Assembly (NCBI RefSeq): GCF_016808095.1 | Contig: NC_068976.1 | Coordinates: 35,795,871 to 35,859,870, forward strand | Source: Vigna angularis | Taxonomy: Eukaryota; Streptophyta; Magnoliopsida; Fabales; Fabaceae | DNA length: 64,000 nt | Reading direction: 5' to 3' | Part shown: in pieces, positions 46,556 through 56,984 of the stretch | Layout of the letters: every line of letters begins with the position of its first letter | How positions within the stretch are numbered: the stretch's first letter is position 1 | Position numbers and translations under genes: made by a program | Notes under the pieces: generated by a model | Database searches by the model: none | What the model was told of the DNA's origin: nothing | What the model saw: only the letters and a program-made list of their open reading frames with translations

Positions 46556-47586
46556 TGTTAGCAAAAATCAACTATGAAGTTTTGATGATGAATAGAGTTG
46601 CACAAGTCAAGACAAATTGAAGATTTATGTATTTTTATAAAGCTTTTGTAATAATCAAAGTTGATGAAGTAGTACTCACAAATGTATTAGGACCGATTAT
46701 TGTAATTTACATTTAAATGCTGTTGAGTTTCGTCCTCATTTTGTTTTAATCGATTAAACCTAGTTTTAATCGATTAAAACCGAGGCTGGCCCTGAAAACC
46801 CAAGTGCCACTGGAATAATCGATTAAAGTGTATAATAATTTATTAGCTAATCGATTAATCCTGAGAATAATCGATTAACACTGACCGTTGGGGATTTCAG
46901 ATTTGAAAAACTAGCCGTTGTACTCATTTTAATCGATTAATACTTATGTTAATCGATTAAATGCGTTAGATGGCCCGTTTTCGAAGAATGGAAGGGTATT
47001 AGGCTGAGTCTATAAATTGGCTCACTTTTTCTCTTATAAACAACTCTTCCCTTGTGCTAAAGATCTCTGAATTCTTTGAGAACTCTGTGAATTTGCTGAA
47101 GCTAAGGAAACTCTTGTCTGCAAAGTCCTGAAGTGGTACTATGGTGACAGAGGAATAACTTGTTCATCCTTGGTGTGTCTGAGGAAGTGTCTGGAAGAGA
47201 TTCATCCTTCGTGAAGCATTCGAAGGAGGTGGTCATCCTTTGTGAAGATTCAAAGGAGGTGTAAGTTCATCTCTTGTGGTTTCAAGAGAGGTGGTAATTT
47301 CTAAACTGTTACAAATTGTTTTTCTGTGTGACTAATATTTGTAACTGTTTTGTGATAGTGAAAAAGGTTTATCTTGTTTGAGATAAGCGACTGGACGTAG
47401 GATCCTAGTGATCTGAACTAGGATAAAATCATCTGTGCAAATTTCTCTCAACTTTACTCTCTTTATTTGTCATTGTTATTTGCTTGGTAAGTTTAATTGA
47501 GTAGAAATTAAAAGGCACACGTTCGTATTAAAAACCCTCTTGGTTTGTTATTCCACGCTAACAATTCCGCTGCAGCGGTTCTAACA
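46556..47586 (+). repeat. 5' LTR of SIRE-like element (1031 bp)
   Basis: TGTTAGC...TTCTAACA. Includes seven TAATCGATTA palindromes (46747-46959) and a TATA box TATAAATTGG at 47011. About a dozen substitutions separate it from the 3' copy over the first 880 bp; the last about 130 bp differ heavily. Confidence 0.9.
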
Positions 47587-47588
47587 AT

Positions 47589-47600
47589 TGGCATCAGAGC
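47589..47600 (+). other. Primer-binding site of SIRE-like element
   Basis: TGGCATCAGAGC two bases after the LTR; one change from the standard iMet site TGGTATCAGAGC. Confidence 0.85.
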
Positions 47601-47620
47601 TTGCTTTGATAGTCATTCAA

Positions 47621-49279
47621 ATGGCAGGATCACATCAAACCTTTGCAGAGGGTGCATCAATCAATAGACCCCCACTATTCACAGGTGAGAACTATGCATT
47701 CTGGAAGGTAAGGATGCAAATATTTATTGAATCTATTGATTGTGAAATTTGGGATGTTATTGCATCTGGTTCTTCTGTTCCTACTAACAATATACAGGAA
47801 CCAAAGCCCCGTGGTCAATGGACCATTGAAGAAAAGAAAAGATTTCAGAATGACGTTAAAGCTCGGAATATTATTGCATCAGCATTGACTGTTGATGAGT
47901 TCTACAGGGTTTCTGTCTGCAAAACTGCTCAAGAAATGTGGGACGTGCTCAGAGTAACACATGAAGGAACAGATGACGTAAAGAGGGCAAGAAAGAATTC
48001 CCTAATTCAAGAATATGAAATGTTCCGGATGAAGCAAGGAGAAACAATTTCTGACGTTCAAAAATGCTTCACCAACATTGTCAATCATCTCATTGGACTA
48101 GGTAAGTCATTTGATACTGATGAACTAAACATTAAAATCTTAAAGTCTTTAGACAGGTCGTGGCAACCTAAGGTGACTGCAATCTCGGAGTCACAAAATC
48201 TCAACACAATGACTATGGCGGCATTATTTGGAAAGTTGAGAGAGCATGAACTTGACCTCGGAAGACTAGATGAAGAAGAAGCAAAAGCAAAAACTAAGAA
48301 AAAGAGTCTAGCCTTGAAATCTGAGGTAGAAAAGAGCAAGAGCAAAATGGAAGATGAAGATTCAGAAGATGAAGAAAATTTGAGACTCATGATAAAAAGG
48401 CTCAACAGGTTCATGAAACCAAAAGACAAAGGAAGATTAAAATTCGAAAAGAAAGAAAATCAAGGATCTTCCTCACACTATAAATGTTATGGTTGCGGAG
48501 AAAGGGGGCACCTAAAAGCGGACTGCCCAAATCAAAAAAAGAATGAAGAATTAAAGGAAAAGAAAAACTTCAAGAAAAAGAAAGCCTACATCGCATGGGA
48601 CGATGACAACGAAACAATTTCCGATTTAAGCGAATCTGATGAAGAAGCAAATATCTGTTTAGTGGTGAACGACGACGCTGGAAGCCAAGTAAGTACATCT
48701 AGCGATTTTGATAATTATAGTAAAATTAGTGAAGATGAATTGCATGAAACTTATGCTGCTTTAATAGTAGAATCTGAAAAATTAGATAAAGCTCATAAGA
48801 AATTGAAAAAGGATTTCAAAAATTTAAAATTAAATTTTGAAAATATTTCTGAAGAAAATAAAAATTTGAAATCAGACTTTGAAAATATCCTTGAAGAAAA
48901 TAAAAATTTAAAATTAAATTTTGAAAATATTTTTGAAGAAAATAAAGATTTGAAAAATAAAGTGTTATTTTTTGAAAAGGGTAAATTTACTAGTAGTGAT
49001 GAATGTGCTTCTTGTGAAAATTTTAAGAAACTACTAGAACACACAACCTTAGGAGAATGTAGTAAAAATAATGAAAATAAGGTTGTTAAAAATAAGTATG
49101 TTCCTAAAATTAAAAATAAAAATAGAACCCGTAGAACATGGGTAGAAAAAGGAACAACTTATAGGAACACAAACTTTGTATCATGCTTTTATTGTATGAA
49201 AAAGGGTCATACTTCAAATAAATGTAAAATTAAGCATTATGGTGTTCCAAGTGGTAGATATGTTTGGGTTGTAAAATGA
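47621..49279 (+). CDS. gag of SIRE-like copia element
   Basis: Open frame from the ATG at 47621 (MAGSHQTFAEGASI); the frame upstream runs through the primer site and is not used. Copia gag domain (PPLFTGENYAFWKVRM, then MWDVLRVTHEGTDDVK) lies in the first 230 residues. A zinc knuckle CYGCGERGHLKADC sits near residue 290 and a second, CFYCMKKGHTSNKC, near the C-terminus. Between them three tandem heptad-like repeats (NLKLNFENI, SEENKNLKSDFENI; 48814-48960) form a coiled coil. The protein would assemble the capsid and package RNA. The frame is intact and stops at 49279 (ORF also closes before pol), typical length for this lineage. It could still supply or respond to capsid functions in trans. 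Confidence 0.88.
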   Translation: MAGSHQTFAEGASINRPPLFTGENYAFWKVRMQIFIESIDCEIWDVIASGSSVPTNNIQEPKPRGQWTIEEKKRFQNDVKARNIIASALTVDEFYRVSVCKTAQEMWDVLRVTHEGTDDVKRARKNSLIQEYEMFRMKQGETISDVQKCFTNIVNHLIGLGKSFDTDELNIKILKSLDRSWQPKVTAISESQNLNTMTMAALFGKLREHELDLGRLDEEEAKAKTKKKSLALKSEVEKSKSKMEDEDSEDEENLRLMIKRLNRFMKPKDKGRLKFEKKENQGSSSHYKCYGCGERGHLKADCPNQKKNEELKEKKNFKKKKAYIAWDDDNETISDLSESDEEANICLVVNDDAGSQVSTSSDFDNYSKISEDELHETYAALIVESEKLDKAHKKLKKDFKNLKLNFENISEENKNLKSDFENILEENKNLKLNFENIFEENKDLKNKVLFFEKGKFTSSDECASCENFKKLLEHTTLGECSKNNENKVVKNKYVPKIKNKNRTRRTWVEKGTTYRNTNFVSCFYCMKKGHTSNKCKIKHYGVPSGRYVWVVK

Positions 49280-49407
49280 TTTCTTTTTTCTAAATCTAAC
49301 CCAAAGGACCCATACAAGTAGTTGGGTACCCATTGTTTAATATTTAGAATTTCTTTAAAACAAAATTTAAGAAAAAATTTATTCCAAGGCCGATGAAACT
49401 ATTTTTT

Positions 49408-49600
49408 TTAATATCTTCTAATATACAAAGCATATATAGTTTTCAATCGGAAAACATTTGAAATAGAAGAATGTGTGCATGTTGTCTTTGATGAAATTGT
49501 AGACCTTGAGGCAAAACCTCTTGAGTCAGTTGAATTACATGCAGGCAATGATGAAGATTTGTAGAAGACAACAAATGAAGCGAAGAATGATGACAATCCT
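49408..49600 (+). pseudogene. pol remnant (integrase-RT linker) of SIRE-like element
   Basis: RKTFEIEECVHVVFDEIVD (from about 49450) resembles the linker of copia polyproteins (VEESIHVVFDE). Stops surround it. All catalytic domains are lost, so the element was once autonomous and suffered internal deletions. Confidence 0.65.
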
Positions 49601-49710
49601 CAAGATGAAGATCTAAACAATGTTTTATAAGTTCTTTATCCTAAAATTATTTAAATGCCCTATTGTGTATGTTTGAATGAATCTTTAAATTTGAAATATT
49701 TTTAGCTCAT

Positions 49711-51849
49711 TGATACGACTGTCGCGGTCATACAAATTTGATTGCACGGAATTAAATGCAGTATATCTAGGAAGTGACTCCTAGGTCGTCTCTCAAGGAC
49801 CAATTTTGGTGGTTCAGTCTCAGATTTAACACGAAAGGGGGGGATTGTTTGTGATTTTTGTTTTGCGAAAAATAAAATAAATGAGACTGGAAATTAAATA
49901 ACACAGAATTTAAAACACTGAAATAAATTTAAAAGACAATAAAAACTGAACAATGAAAGACAGTAAAAATGGAATAGTAATTATGCAAAAACGGTAAAAA
50001 CATTGTAGTTAAAATTTACCAAAAGTATCCATAAAAATAAACGGTAAAAACAACGTCTGAAAATAAGATGACCAGAAAAATACATTGACAGAATTTTAAC
50101 GTTTTAGAAAATATTAAACGGTAAAAATAAAAGAGACAATAAAATTAAAATTACTGAACTGGAAATGAAATTCACCCAAACTTTCAACACTTGAAAATGA
50201 AATTCTTGAACACGTAAAAATTAAATGAGCATGACAAACTTATACTGCTTGAGAAATAAAACTACATTTTTGCACTGATTGACATTGAAACTCAGAAAAC
50301 GGAAAAGAAAGAGGAAGAGGCGAGCCTCTTCCATGGCTGTCCTAAACTACTCCTAAAACTCTACTCTTCTGAACTCTCTACCTACCAAGCTCCCCCTTCT
50401 ACACCCACGGCTCTCCTCTTTATAGCCAAAATCTTCCAAGTCTTAGTGCTGTTATGGATGTGTCCAACAAAGCAAGGGACCCTTCTCTCTTGTACCCATG
50501 TACCGACGTTCTCCAATAAATAAAACATTCTTTCCTCCATAAGGTTTTGTCTCCTTCCATGCTTCCAGTAGCAACCGTGTTTCTTTCTTCTCCATCTCAG
50601 TTGGAACGTAACTCATGCTGCTCTCCATCAAAATGTGTGGCTGCTGCTGTCCATGAAGCTTGCTCTGTAGGCCGGAGCTGAAGCTGTTGTTTTCTTGGAG
50701 ATGCACTGCTGGATATAGACGGTTGAAGCTCCTTCTCCCCTCGCAAGCTGCTGCTCCAATGGCCGTGATGGCAGCTGCTGGAGCATGAACGGGTGCTGGA
50801 CTGGACGTTTGGAAAGTGGATGGTTTCCTCCTTTGATGGACGCAGAATATCAAAGTGAAGGTGTGAAGGCTTGCTTCTTCTTCCATGCTGGATGCTTCTC
50901 ATGTGTGCAAGCTGGATGACTTCCACCATGGCTAAACTGCATACAACTCTTCTCCTGGTGCAGGCCTTGAAGGTTCACAGCTGCTGGATGGTAGCTCCTG
51001 GCCGTGAGAAGTGATGGACGGTGGACTACTGCCGCTTGGTGGTTGAACGGATGTTGAAGACAGCTGCTGGTGGAACGTTGTAGTGTTATTGCTGCTGCCC
51101 ATTCTTCATTTTGCTGGACCAAGATTAAGACAACATCTTCATGCTGCCCTCATCTATTACGTGCAGCCAGCCAGGAGAAAGGTGACAAGTACCTCACTGA
51201 TGTTGTTGCTTTCTTGTGGGCCGTGTGGTTTGTTGATTGGAAGCAATAATTGTGGTGGAAGACTTGAATAAATCTCACTTTCTCGTGTACATCAAGCATT
51301 ATCATTTTTTTAATAATAATTGTATTTCACATGTGGGCGGCAGGGACCTCTTTCACAATTCCAACACTAACAAAGATTCACGTGTGCCCATAAATCTGTC
51401 CCGCTTTTCTCCAATTGATTTAATTCTACGCATGGCCAATGACTCCACTTTCTTCAATTAATTGCTCTTTGGATTTGCAAAATGAAGGGCCGTGTGCTAT
51501 CAATTTATTTCAGCAATAACATTACAAATTCAGCACTTTCTTGGACTTCTCTTGGCCATGAAGTGTATAGGAGTTCTAAATCAAATTTTCCATTTCAAAC
51601 ACACAAATTAAATCAACACAGTGTGCAAATGAAATTTCTTCAAAATGTCTTAGAATATTTTCAGAATTTTCCCTGCACTAAATAATGTAAATAATTAGTC
51701 TCAGATAATTCAAATTAATTAAAATAAGAATTTCCGATCGGATTAAGCTCAATTCAATAAAACGGGATAATACTGGACATTATAGCACAATTCCCTGATT
51801 AAAATCGGTACCATAAGCTAAGTGAAGTGAAGAAATTAACGATTCATCA
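49711..51849 (-). mobile_element. Solo LTR of Athila/Tat-style gypsy element (2139 bp)
   Basis: TGATACGACTG...GATTCATCA flanked by the perfect 5-bp duplication CTCAT (49706-49710, 51850-51854), with no internal region. This is the product of LTR-LTR recombination. Orientation is inferred from a minus-strand TATA box (GGCTATAAAGAGGAG near 50417-50431). The GC-richer middle yields open frames on both strands without domains. Confidence 0.88.
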
Positions 51850-51874
51850 CTCATATGCATACATGCCTTTATTA

Positions 51875-52078
51875 AGGGGGAGTATTATCTTAGGGGGAGA
51901 ACATCAAACACAACTTTTTAATTATGATCAAAAAGGGGGAGAAATTGTTTAAAGCTTATTTGCTTATTTGTGCTTATTCACTAATGCACTTTTTCTTCCA
52001 TAAGTTGTGTTTTATCCAGATTATTACTAAAAGCTTTAAATCAAAGGAGTTTTTGATCATCATCAAAAAGGGGGAGAA
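51875..52078 (+). other. Polypurine tracts before the 3' LTR of SIRE-like element
   Basis: AAGGGGGAG (51876), TAGGGGGAGA (51891), AAAAAGGGGGAGAAA (about 51930) and AAAAAGGGGGAGA (52066-52078). The last one abuts the 3' LTR and is the functional tract. Multiple tracts of this kind are characteristic of SIRE/Maximus elements. Confidence 0.8.
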
Positions 52079-53123
52079 TGTTAGCAAAAATCAACTATGA
52101 AGTTTTGATGATGAACAGAGTTGCACAAGTCAAGACAAATTGAAGATTTATGTATTTTTATAAAGCTTTTGTAATAATCAAAGTTGATGAAGTAGTACTC
52201 ACAAATGTATTAGGACCGATTATTGTAATTTACATTTAAATGTTGTTGAGTTTCGTCCTCATTCTGTTTTAATCGATTAAACCTAGTTTTAATCGATTAA
52301 AACCGAGGCTGGCCCTGAAAACCCAAGTGTCACTGGAATAATCGATTAAAGTGTATAATAATCGATTAGCTAATCGATTAATCCTGAGAATAATCGATTA
52401 ACACTGACCGTTGGGGATTTCAGATTTGAAAAACTAGCCGTTGTACTCATTTTAATCGATTAATACTTATGTTAATCGATTAAATGCGTTAGATGGCCCG
52501 TTTTCGAAGAATGGAAGGGTATTAGGCTGAGTCTATAAATTGGCTCACTTTTTCTCTTATAAACAACTCTTCCCTTGTGCTAAAGATCTCTGAATTCCTT
52601 GAGAACTCTGTGAATTTGCTGAAGCTAAGGAAACTCTTGTCTGCAAAGTCCTGAAGTGGTACTATGGTGACAGAGGAATAGCTTGTTCATCCTTGGTGTG
52701 TCTGAGGAAGTGTTTGGAAGAGATTCATCCTTCGTGAAGCATTCGAAGGAGGTGGTCATCCTTTGTGAAGATTCAAAGGAGGTGTAAGTTCATCTCTTTT
52801 GGTTTCAAGAGAGGTGGTAATTTCTAAACTATTACAAATTGTTTTTCTGTGTGACTAATATTTGTAACTGTTTTGTGATAGTGAAAAAGGTTTATCTTGT
52901 TTGAGATAAGCGACTGGACGTAGGATCCTAGTGATCTGAACCAGGATAAAATCACCTGTGCAATTTTTCTCTTTCCCTTACTCTGTTATTTACATTCAAT
53001 TATCTGCTTAGTAAGAAAGAATTAAGAGAAAAATATTAAAAAGGCAAAATAAAAGTATATAACTAATTCACCCCCCTCTTGGTTTGTTACCACGCTAATA
53101 ATTCCACTGCAGCGATTCTAACA
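52079..53123 (+). repeat. 3' LTR of SIRE-like element (1045 bp)
   Basis: TGTTAGC...TTCTAACA. Contains eight TAATCGATTA palindromes (52270-52482) and a TATA box at 52534. The last part (52958-53060) is longer and unlike the 5' LTR. Confidence 0.9.
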
Positions 53124-54072
53124 TTATTTACATATTGGCTTGCCATGACACATACTTCACTAGTTATATTCACTTATCCCAGGTTTTGGTCAAGATCTAG
53201 ATTCACCTCTAGATCACAATGTGACACTCTTGTGAACAACATGTGTGATGGATTTAATAGTGTCTTAGTTGATAGTAGGTCTAAGCCTATTATTAGCATG
53301 TTAGAAGACATAAGGGTTTACATAATGAAGATATGGGCTGCCAACAGGACAAAGATCACATCATATCAAGGTTCAATCTGCCCCAAGGTTTTTAACAGAT
53401 TTCAGAAGGAGTCCTGGTTAACTAGATATTGGTTACCAAGGTAACTTTTATGATATGTGTTTCCATTCATGTTAACTTTGTTTCCATTTATAGTGATCCA
53501 TCTAATTGTGTATTACATACAGGTGGTCAAGAGAAAAATTATTTGAAGTGAAACATCTTTCACAATTTGGTGAGCAATTTGTTGTGAATGTTGACACAAT
53601 GGACTACACATGTAGAAAATGGGCAATTACTGGCATTCCGTGTACTCATGCCATCACTGCAATGAATTTTTTGAATATAAATGCAGAAGAATACATTGGG
53701 CACTGGTTTAGGAAGTCTACTTATGAAGAGACTTACAACACAATAATTAACCCTATCAATGGACAACATGTGTGGGATGTTACACCCTATTCAGATATAT
53801 TACCACCAAAGAAGAGGACAATGTCAGGAAGGCCCAAGAAGAAACGAAGACTAGAGGGTTGGGAGTTGAAGAAGAATAACAGTGAATTAAGAAAGGGTGG
53901 GCAGAGGAAAAGATGTGCCATCTGCAAAGAACTTGGACACCACAGAAAAGGTTGTCCACAAAGACCTCCAACAGTAGAGGTTCCTACTGTCCAATCTGTA
54001 CAAGTCACCCATCCTCCAGCAACAGATGTTCCTATTACTCACCAAACAACTATGCCTTTATCTGATGAATGA

Positions 54073-54487
54073 TGTGATCAATGATCTAATGTACTGAACT
54101 TATTTATATTTTGTAGCAAATGTTTGCTCTATCATTTTGAACACAGTCTGTTATGATGTATTGTTATGATGTATTTTGGATATGTAAGACAATGTTGTTA
54201 TCATTTTGAACAACTTCTGTTATGATGTAAGACAATGTTTGTGGTTATGAGAAAGTGATTATTGCCCAATTTCGTTATCACTCATCAACTTTATTGGTCA
54301 TTACTTTATGATGTTTCTCATTATTCCACTTAGTCATGATTTTGCTTTATGATTATTCCACTTAAAGTAACAATATAATTAAATGAAATTAAATGACACA
54401 CATTATCACTGTAATAACTCACCTTCATTAATAAAACACACATTACATATAAGCCAAGTTTCAAGTCTGATCACAGATGACACAACA
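54073..54487. other. Intergenic region between convergent MULE genes
   Basis: AT-rich with repeated TGTTATGATGTA phrases. Presumably holds 3' ends and polyadenylation signals of both genes. AATAAA occurs on the plus strand near 54430. Confidence 0.4.
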
Positions 54488-55142
54488 TCAACCAACTTTC
54501 ACCAACATTGCTAATACAATTACATTCAAAACAAATATGAAAAAGATCATCCCCACTAACAATTTCAACCACTTATCCAACTTAACTAAACTTTTCTCTA
54601 TAAAACCCAATCTGATCTTTTCACCATATGTTTCTTCCATTTGCAACACACTGTCTTCCATGCTCCACACACCCACTTCTTCATTTCTTACACTACCAGT
54701 CCTTTCTTCTACCTTCAGCCCATTTCCTTCGTCAATGCACCACTTGAAGAAGTTGCAACCAACCAATTCTCTACTCCCACCCTATTCAACAACAACACAT
54801 ACTCCTTCGTCAAAACCCAAATAAATAGATATAGATTTATGGTTATATCAAACTCACTTTGAAGTTAGGGAAACCCCAGAACTTTTTCCTCTTGTTTTTA
54901 GGGGTTCTCGCAATACGAAACACTGCATTCTGACCACAGAGGCATGTTGGTTTTGCATCTAACCTCCTAACACTGCCACTACTGTGTTGCATGGCCGAAC
55001 CCAAACATTTGCAAGAGGAAGATGAACGAGACTTCCTTACCACCACCTCAACACCACAGTGCTTGCCCAACACGTAAGACAACAGGTGTGCTTCGCCAAG
55101 ACGAAACACAAAAGACGTTCCTCCTCTCCTTCCCCAACACAA
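54488..55142 (-). pseudogene. GRF-type zinc-finger gene of the MULE, with C-terminal membrane segment
   Basis: Encoded convergent to the transposase, starting near the right TIR. The first part reads PTCLCGQNAVFRIARTPKNK and then KKFWGFPNFK (to about 54859). A GTGAGT donor follows, and after an 87-bp AT-rich gap comes GCNFFKWCIDEG. Together these are the GRF zinc-finger signature (C-X-C, FWGC-NY, C-FFKW). The residue that is normally Cys in FWGCPNY is Phe here (TGC to TTC), so zinc binding is probably lost. The C-terminus has a coiled stretch and a hydrophobic helix (LLVGMIFFIFVLNVIVLAML). The apparent intron does not join in frame with simple GT-AG borders, hence pseudogene. Start is uncertain; an internal Met (MQHSSGS) also fits. 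Confidence 0.72.
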
Positions 55143-55261
55143 AAATATACTTTGGATGAGAGGGGATGCCCTTAAATGTTAGGGCTTCGTAGGCTACCTG
55201 GATAAAACACAAGACACATTCAATTTTAGTGCACAATGCCACATCGCTAAATGAAAAAATC

Positions 55262-55418
55262 TAGCTCATATCAATTTAACGCCGTCTCACACCACTTAAC
55301 GGTTATGGTACAATGTGCTCATTTTTACAAAAAATATAATCCAATTGAGACAGATGAAAAAACGAGGACCGAACTGAGATTTCTATACAAACTTGAGGAC
55401 CAAGGGAGAGTTTAAACC
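55262..55418 (-). repeat. Right terminal inverted repeat of large MULE
   Basis: Inverse of the left TIR; ends GTTTAAACC followed by TTATTTTTA. Confidence 0.9.
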
Positions 55419-55427
55419 TTATTTTTA

Positions 55428-55729
55428 ATACAATAACTTACAATCAATATATTTTTTATAAATATTATCTTGTTTTGTTAATATTTTAAATTTGATGTAG
55501 TATTTTGAAAAAATACAATTGTAAAATACCCAATATTTAAAATTTTATGTAATTCTTTCTATTTATTTGAATAGAGTAAATAAAATATTTAATATTTGAA
55601 TTTTTCCTGTTGGAATAAAACAATTAAATTTCTTTTTTAAGATATATAATTTTATTTTAAAGTATAAAATTTATAAAAATATTAGTCAGATTTTAATATT
55701 TAAATAACATTTAAAAAATTCATTTTTTT

Positions 55730-55813
<84 letters not shown>

Positions 55814-56980
55814 AGATCAACACCACTCCTGATTGAATATGGAAGTTAACAAGAAAAGTTAGCTTTTAATTATAACTTGTATAAGTTTTTATCCTATGTA
55901 AAATTTCTGAATTTAACTTTTATTATTGTGAGAATTTAACTTGATATAATATTTGAGTGTCTTTTTATTAGTACAAAATAACATGCATACATGCTCAAGT
56001 TCATCAAAGAAGCAACAAAGTGTGATTAGGTTTAACATGCAAATAGAGTTTTACACAATTAATGGTATATATATAAGATATTGTTTTCTTACTCCCTCAC
56101 TTCTCTAATGCATGAGACAACTTATTTGGTTCATCACTTTTGTGTTTCTTTTCCCATAATTTTAAATTTTTTTCACACCCATATGTTTTATTTTTTAATG
56201 TTTTCAAATTCTTTAACTAACAACATTATTCTTTATCTGTTTTTTCAGATAATTAAAATTAATTGTAATGATATTTTAAATGAAAAAGAATGCTTAAATA
56301 TGCTTTTTTTATCCTAAATTATTTTAAAAAATTATGTTTCATTTATACTTTTTCATCCTTATCCTTTATAAAAGACTCGTAACACTACAGTTTTTACCAT
56401 TTGACAAAAGAAGTTTGACAATAAATTATAATATAACCTTCACGTTGTTTGTTAGAACAACAACAAAGTTTGCTTAAAGATTAAGAGATTTGATCTTCCT
56501 AAAATTTTCTCACAAATATATAAATAATTTTTTTAATTTAGTAAATTTTATATATTTGGTATTTTTAAAATTTTATATATTTCTAAAAATAATATTTCAC
56601 ATTAAAAAATATTTTTTGAATACCAGAAGATGTTTTGTTTGATTCATAAAATACAAAAACAAAATAAATATATAATTTAATTTAAAAATGAAATATAAAT
56701 TTTGAAAATAGTTTTAAAACACATATTTAACTGTTAATAAAACTATTCCAATATTAAGAGTGAGATGACATTTATTTTGTGAGCTCTTCTCCTTGCGTCT
56801 CACCTGTATCATCCTGCATCTCCAACTTTTATTTTCTATCTTTGTCCTTGTCAGAAGCCTAGCAGATTGTGTAGAAGAATCTTCAATAAAATGAGATTTT
56901 ATTCTCCTTTAAAACATACAAAAATCCTACACCCCCTACACCTCCTCTCTCTGCCCTTCATTTTGTTTTGACACATTTCA
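55428..56980. other. AT-rich interval with long AT microsatellite
   Basis: No gene recognised. It consists of A/T-rich simple sequence including the (AT)n tract at 55731-55811. Confidence 0.5.
55731..55811. repeat. (AT)n microsatellite, about 40 units
   Basis: Uninterrupted TA/AT dinucleotides over about 80 bp. Likely highly polymorphic and prone to forming hairpins. Confidence 0.95.
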
Positions 56981-56984
56981 TTTT

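Larger units (their letters stand above)
46556..53123 (+). mobile_element. SIRE-like (Maximus) copia element, internally deleted, inside a MULE intron
   Basis: LTRs 46556-47586 and 52079-53123, target duplication TTATT (46551-46555, 53124-53128), a primer site TGGCATCAGAGC, a gag gene, a small pol remnant and a polypurine tract AAAAAGGGGGAGA before the 3' LTR. Most of pol is gone. It sits in the transposase intron 46514-53182 whose splice sites remain, so it did not directly break the coding sequence. Confidence 0.9.
43861..54072 (+). pseudogene. mudrA-like MULE transposase, interrupted
   Basis: A DDE-type transposase in several exons. First 43861-44137 is the N-terminal domain (VVVHHCGNF, CDPDLWSYF), with an in-frame TAG at 44059. 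The MITE follows, then 44439-46209 with an acidic repeat, the MuDR DNA-binding domain (RSLKFIKNDKKRISVKC, CKWYAYCS) and the MULE catalytic start (IIGLDGCFLKSKYGG, first Asp; CTFISDQQK, second Asp). After a short intron-like gap comes 46293-46513 (FPAIQDLLPG, FCVMHLYSNFRKKF). The next exons are 53183-53440 (FWSRSRF, CDTLVNNMCDGFNSVLVDSR) and 53523-54072 with the SWIM zinc finger CRKWAITGIPCTH and a CCHC knuckle CAICKELGHHRKGC. Introns 46514-53182 and 53441-53522 have GT...AG ends and join in frame. The TAG, the MITE and an apparent one-base mismatch at the first intron make it inactive. Confidence 0.88.
43076..55418 (+). mobile_element. Complete MuDR-type MULE with two convergent genes, 12.3 kb with insertions
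   Basis: 157-bp terminal inverted repeats (43076-43232 and 55262-55418) begin GGTTTAAAC and are flanked by the perfect 9-bp duplication TTATTTTTA (43067-43075, 55419-55427). It encodes a mudrA-like transposase from the left and a GRF zinc-finger gene from the right end. A MITE (44138-44438) and a SIRE-like retrotransposon (46556-53123) were inserted later; without them the MULE is about 5.5 kb. TIR similarity is high, but coding lesions make this copy non-autonomous now. Confidence 0.93.

Noticed and set aside
50452..51122. Open frames of 80-144 codons on the minus strand in the solo LTR
   Set aside because: Overlapping frames without domains in GC-richer LTR sequence; the whole block is bounded by TG...CA ends and CTCAT duplication.
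55731..55811. Long AT tract as replication origin or matrix attachment site
   Set aside because: Plain dinucleotide microsatellite; nothing beyond base composition supports a function.
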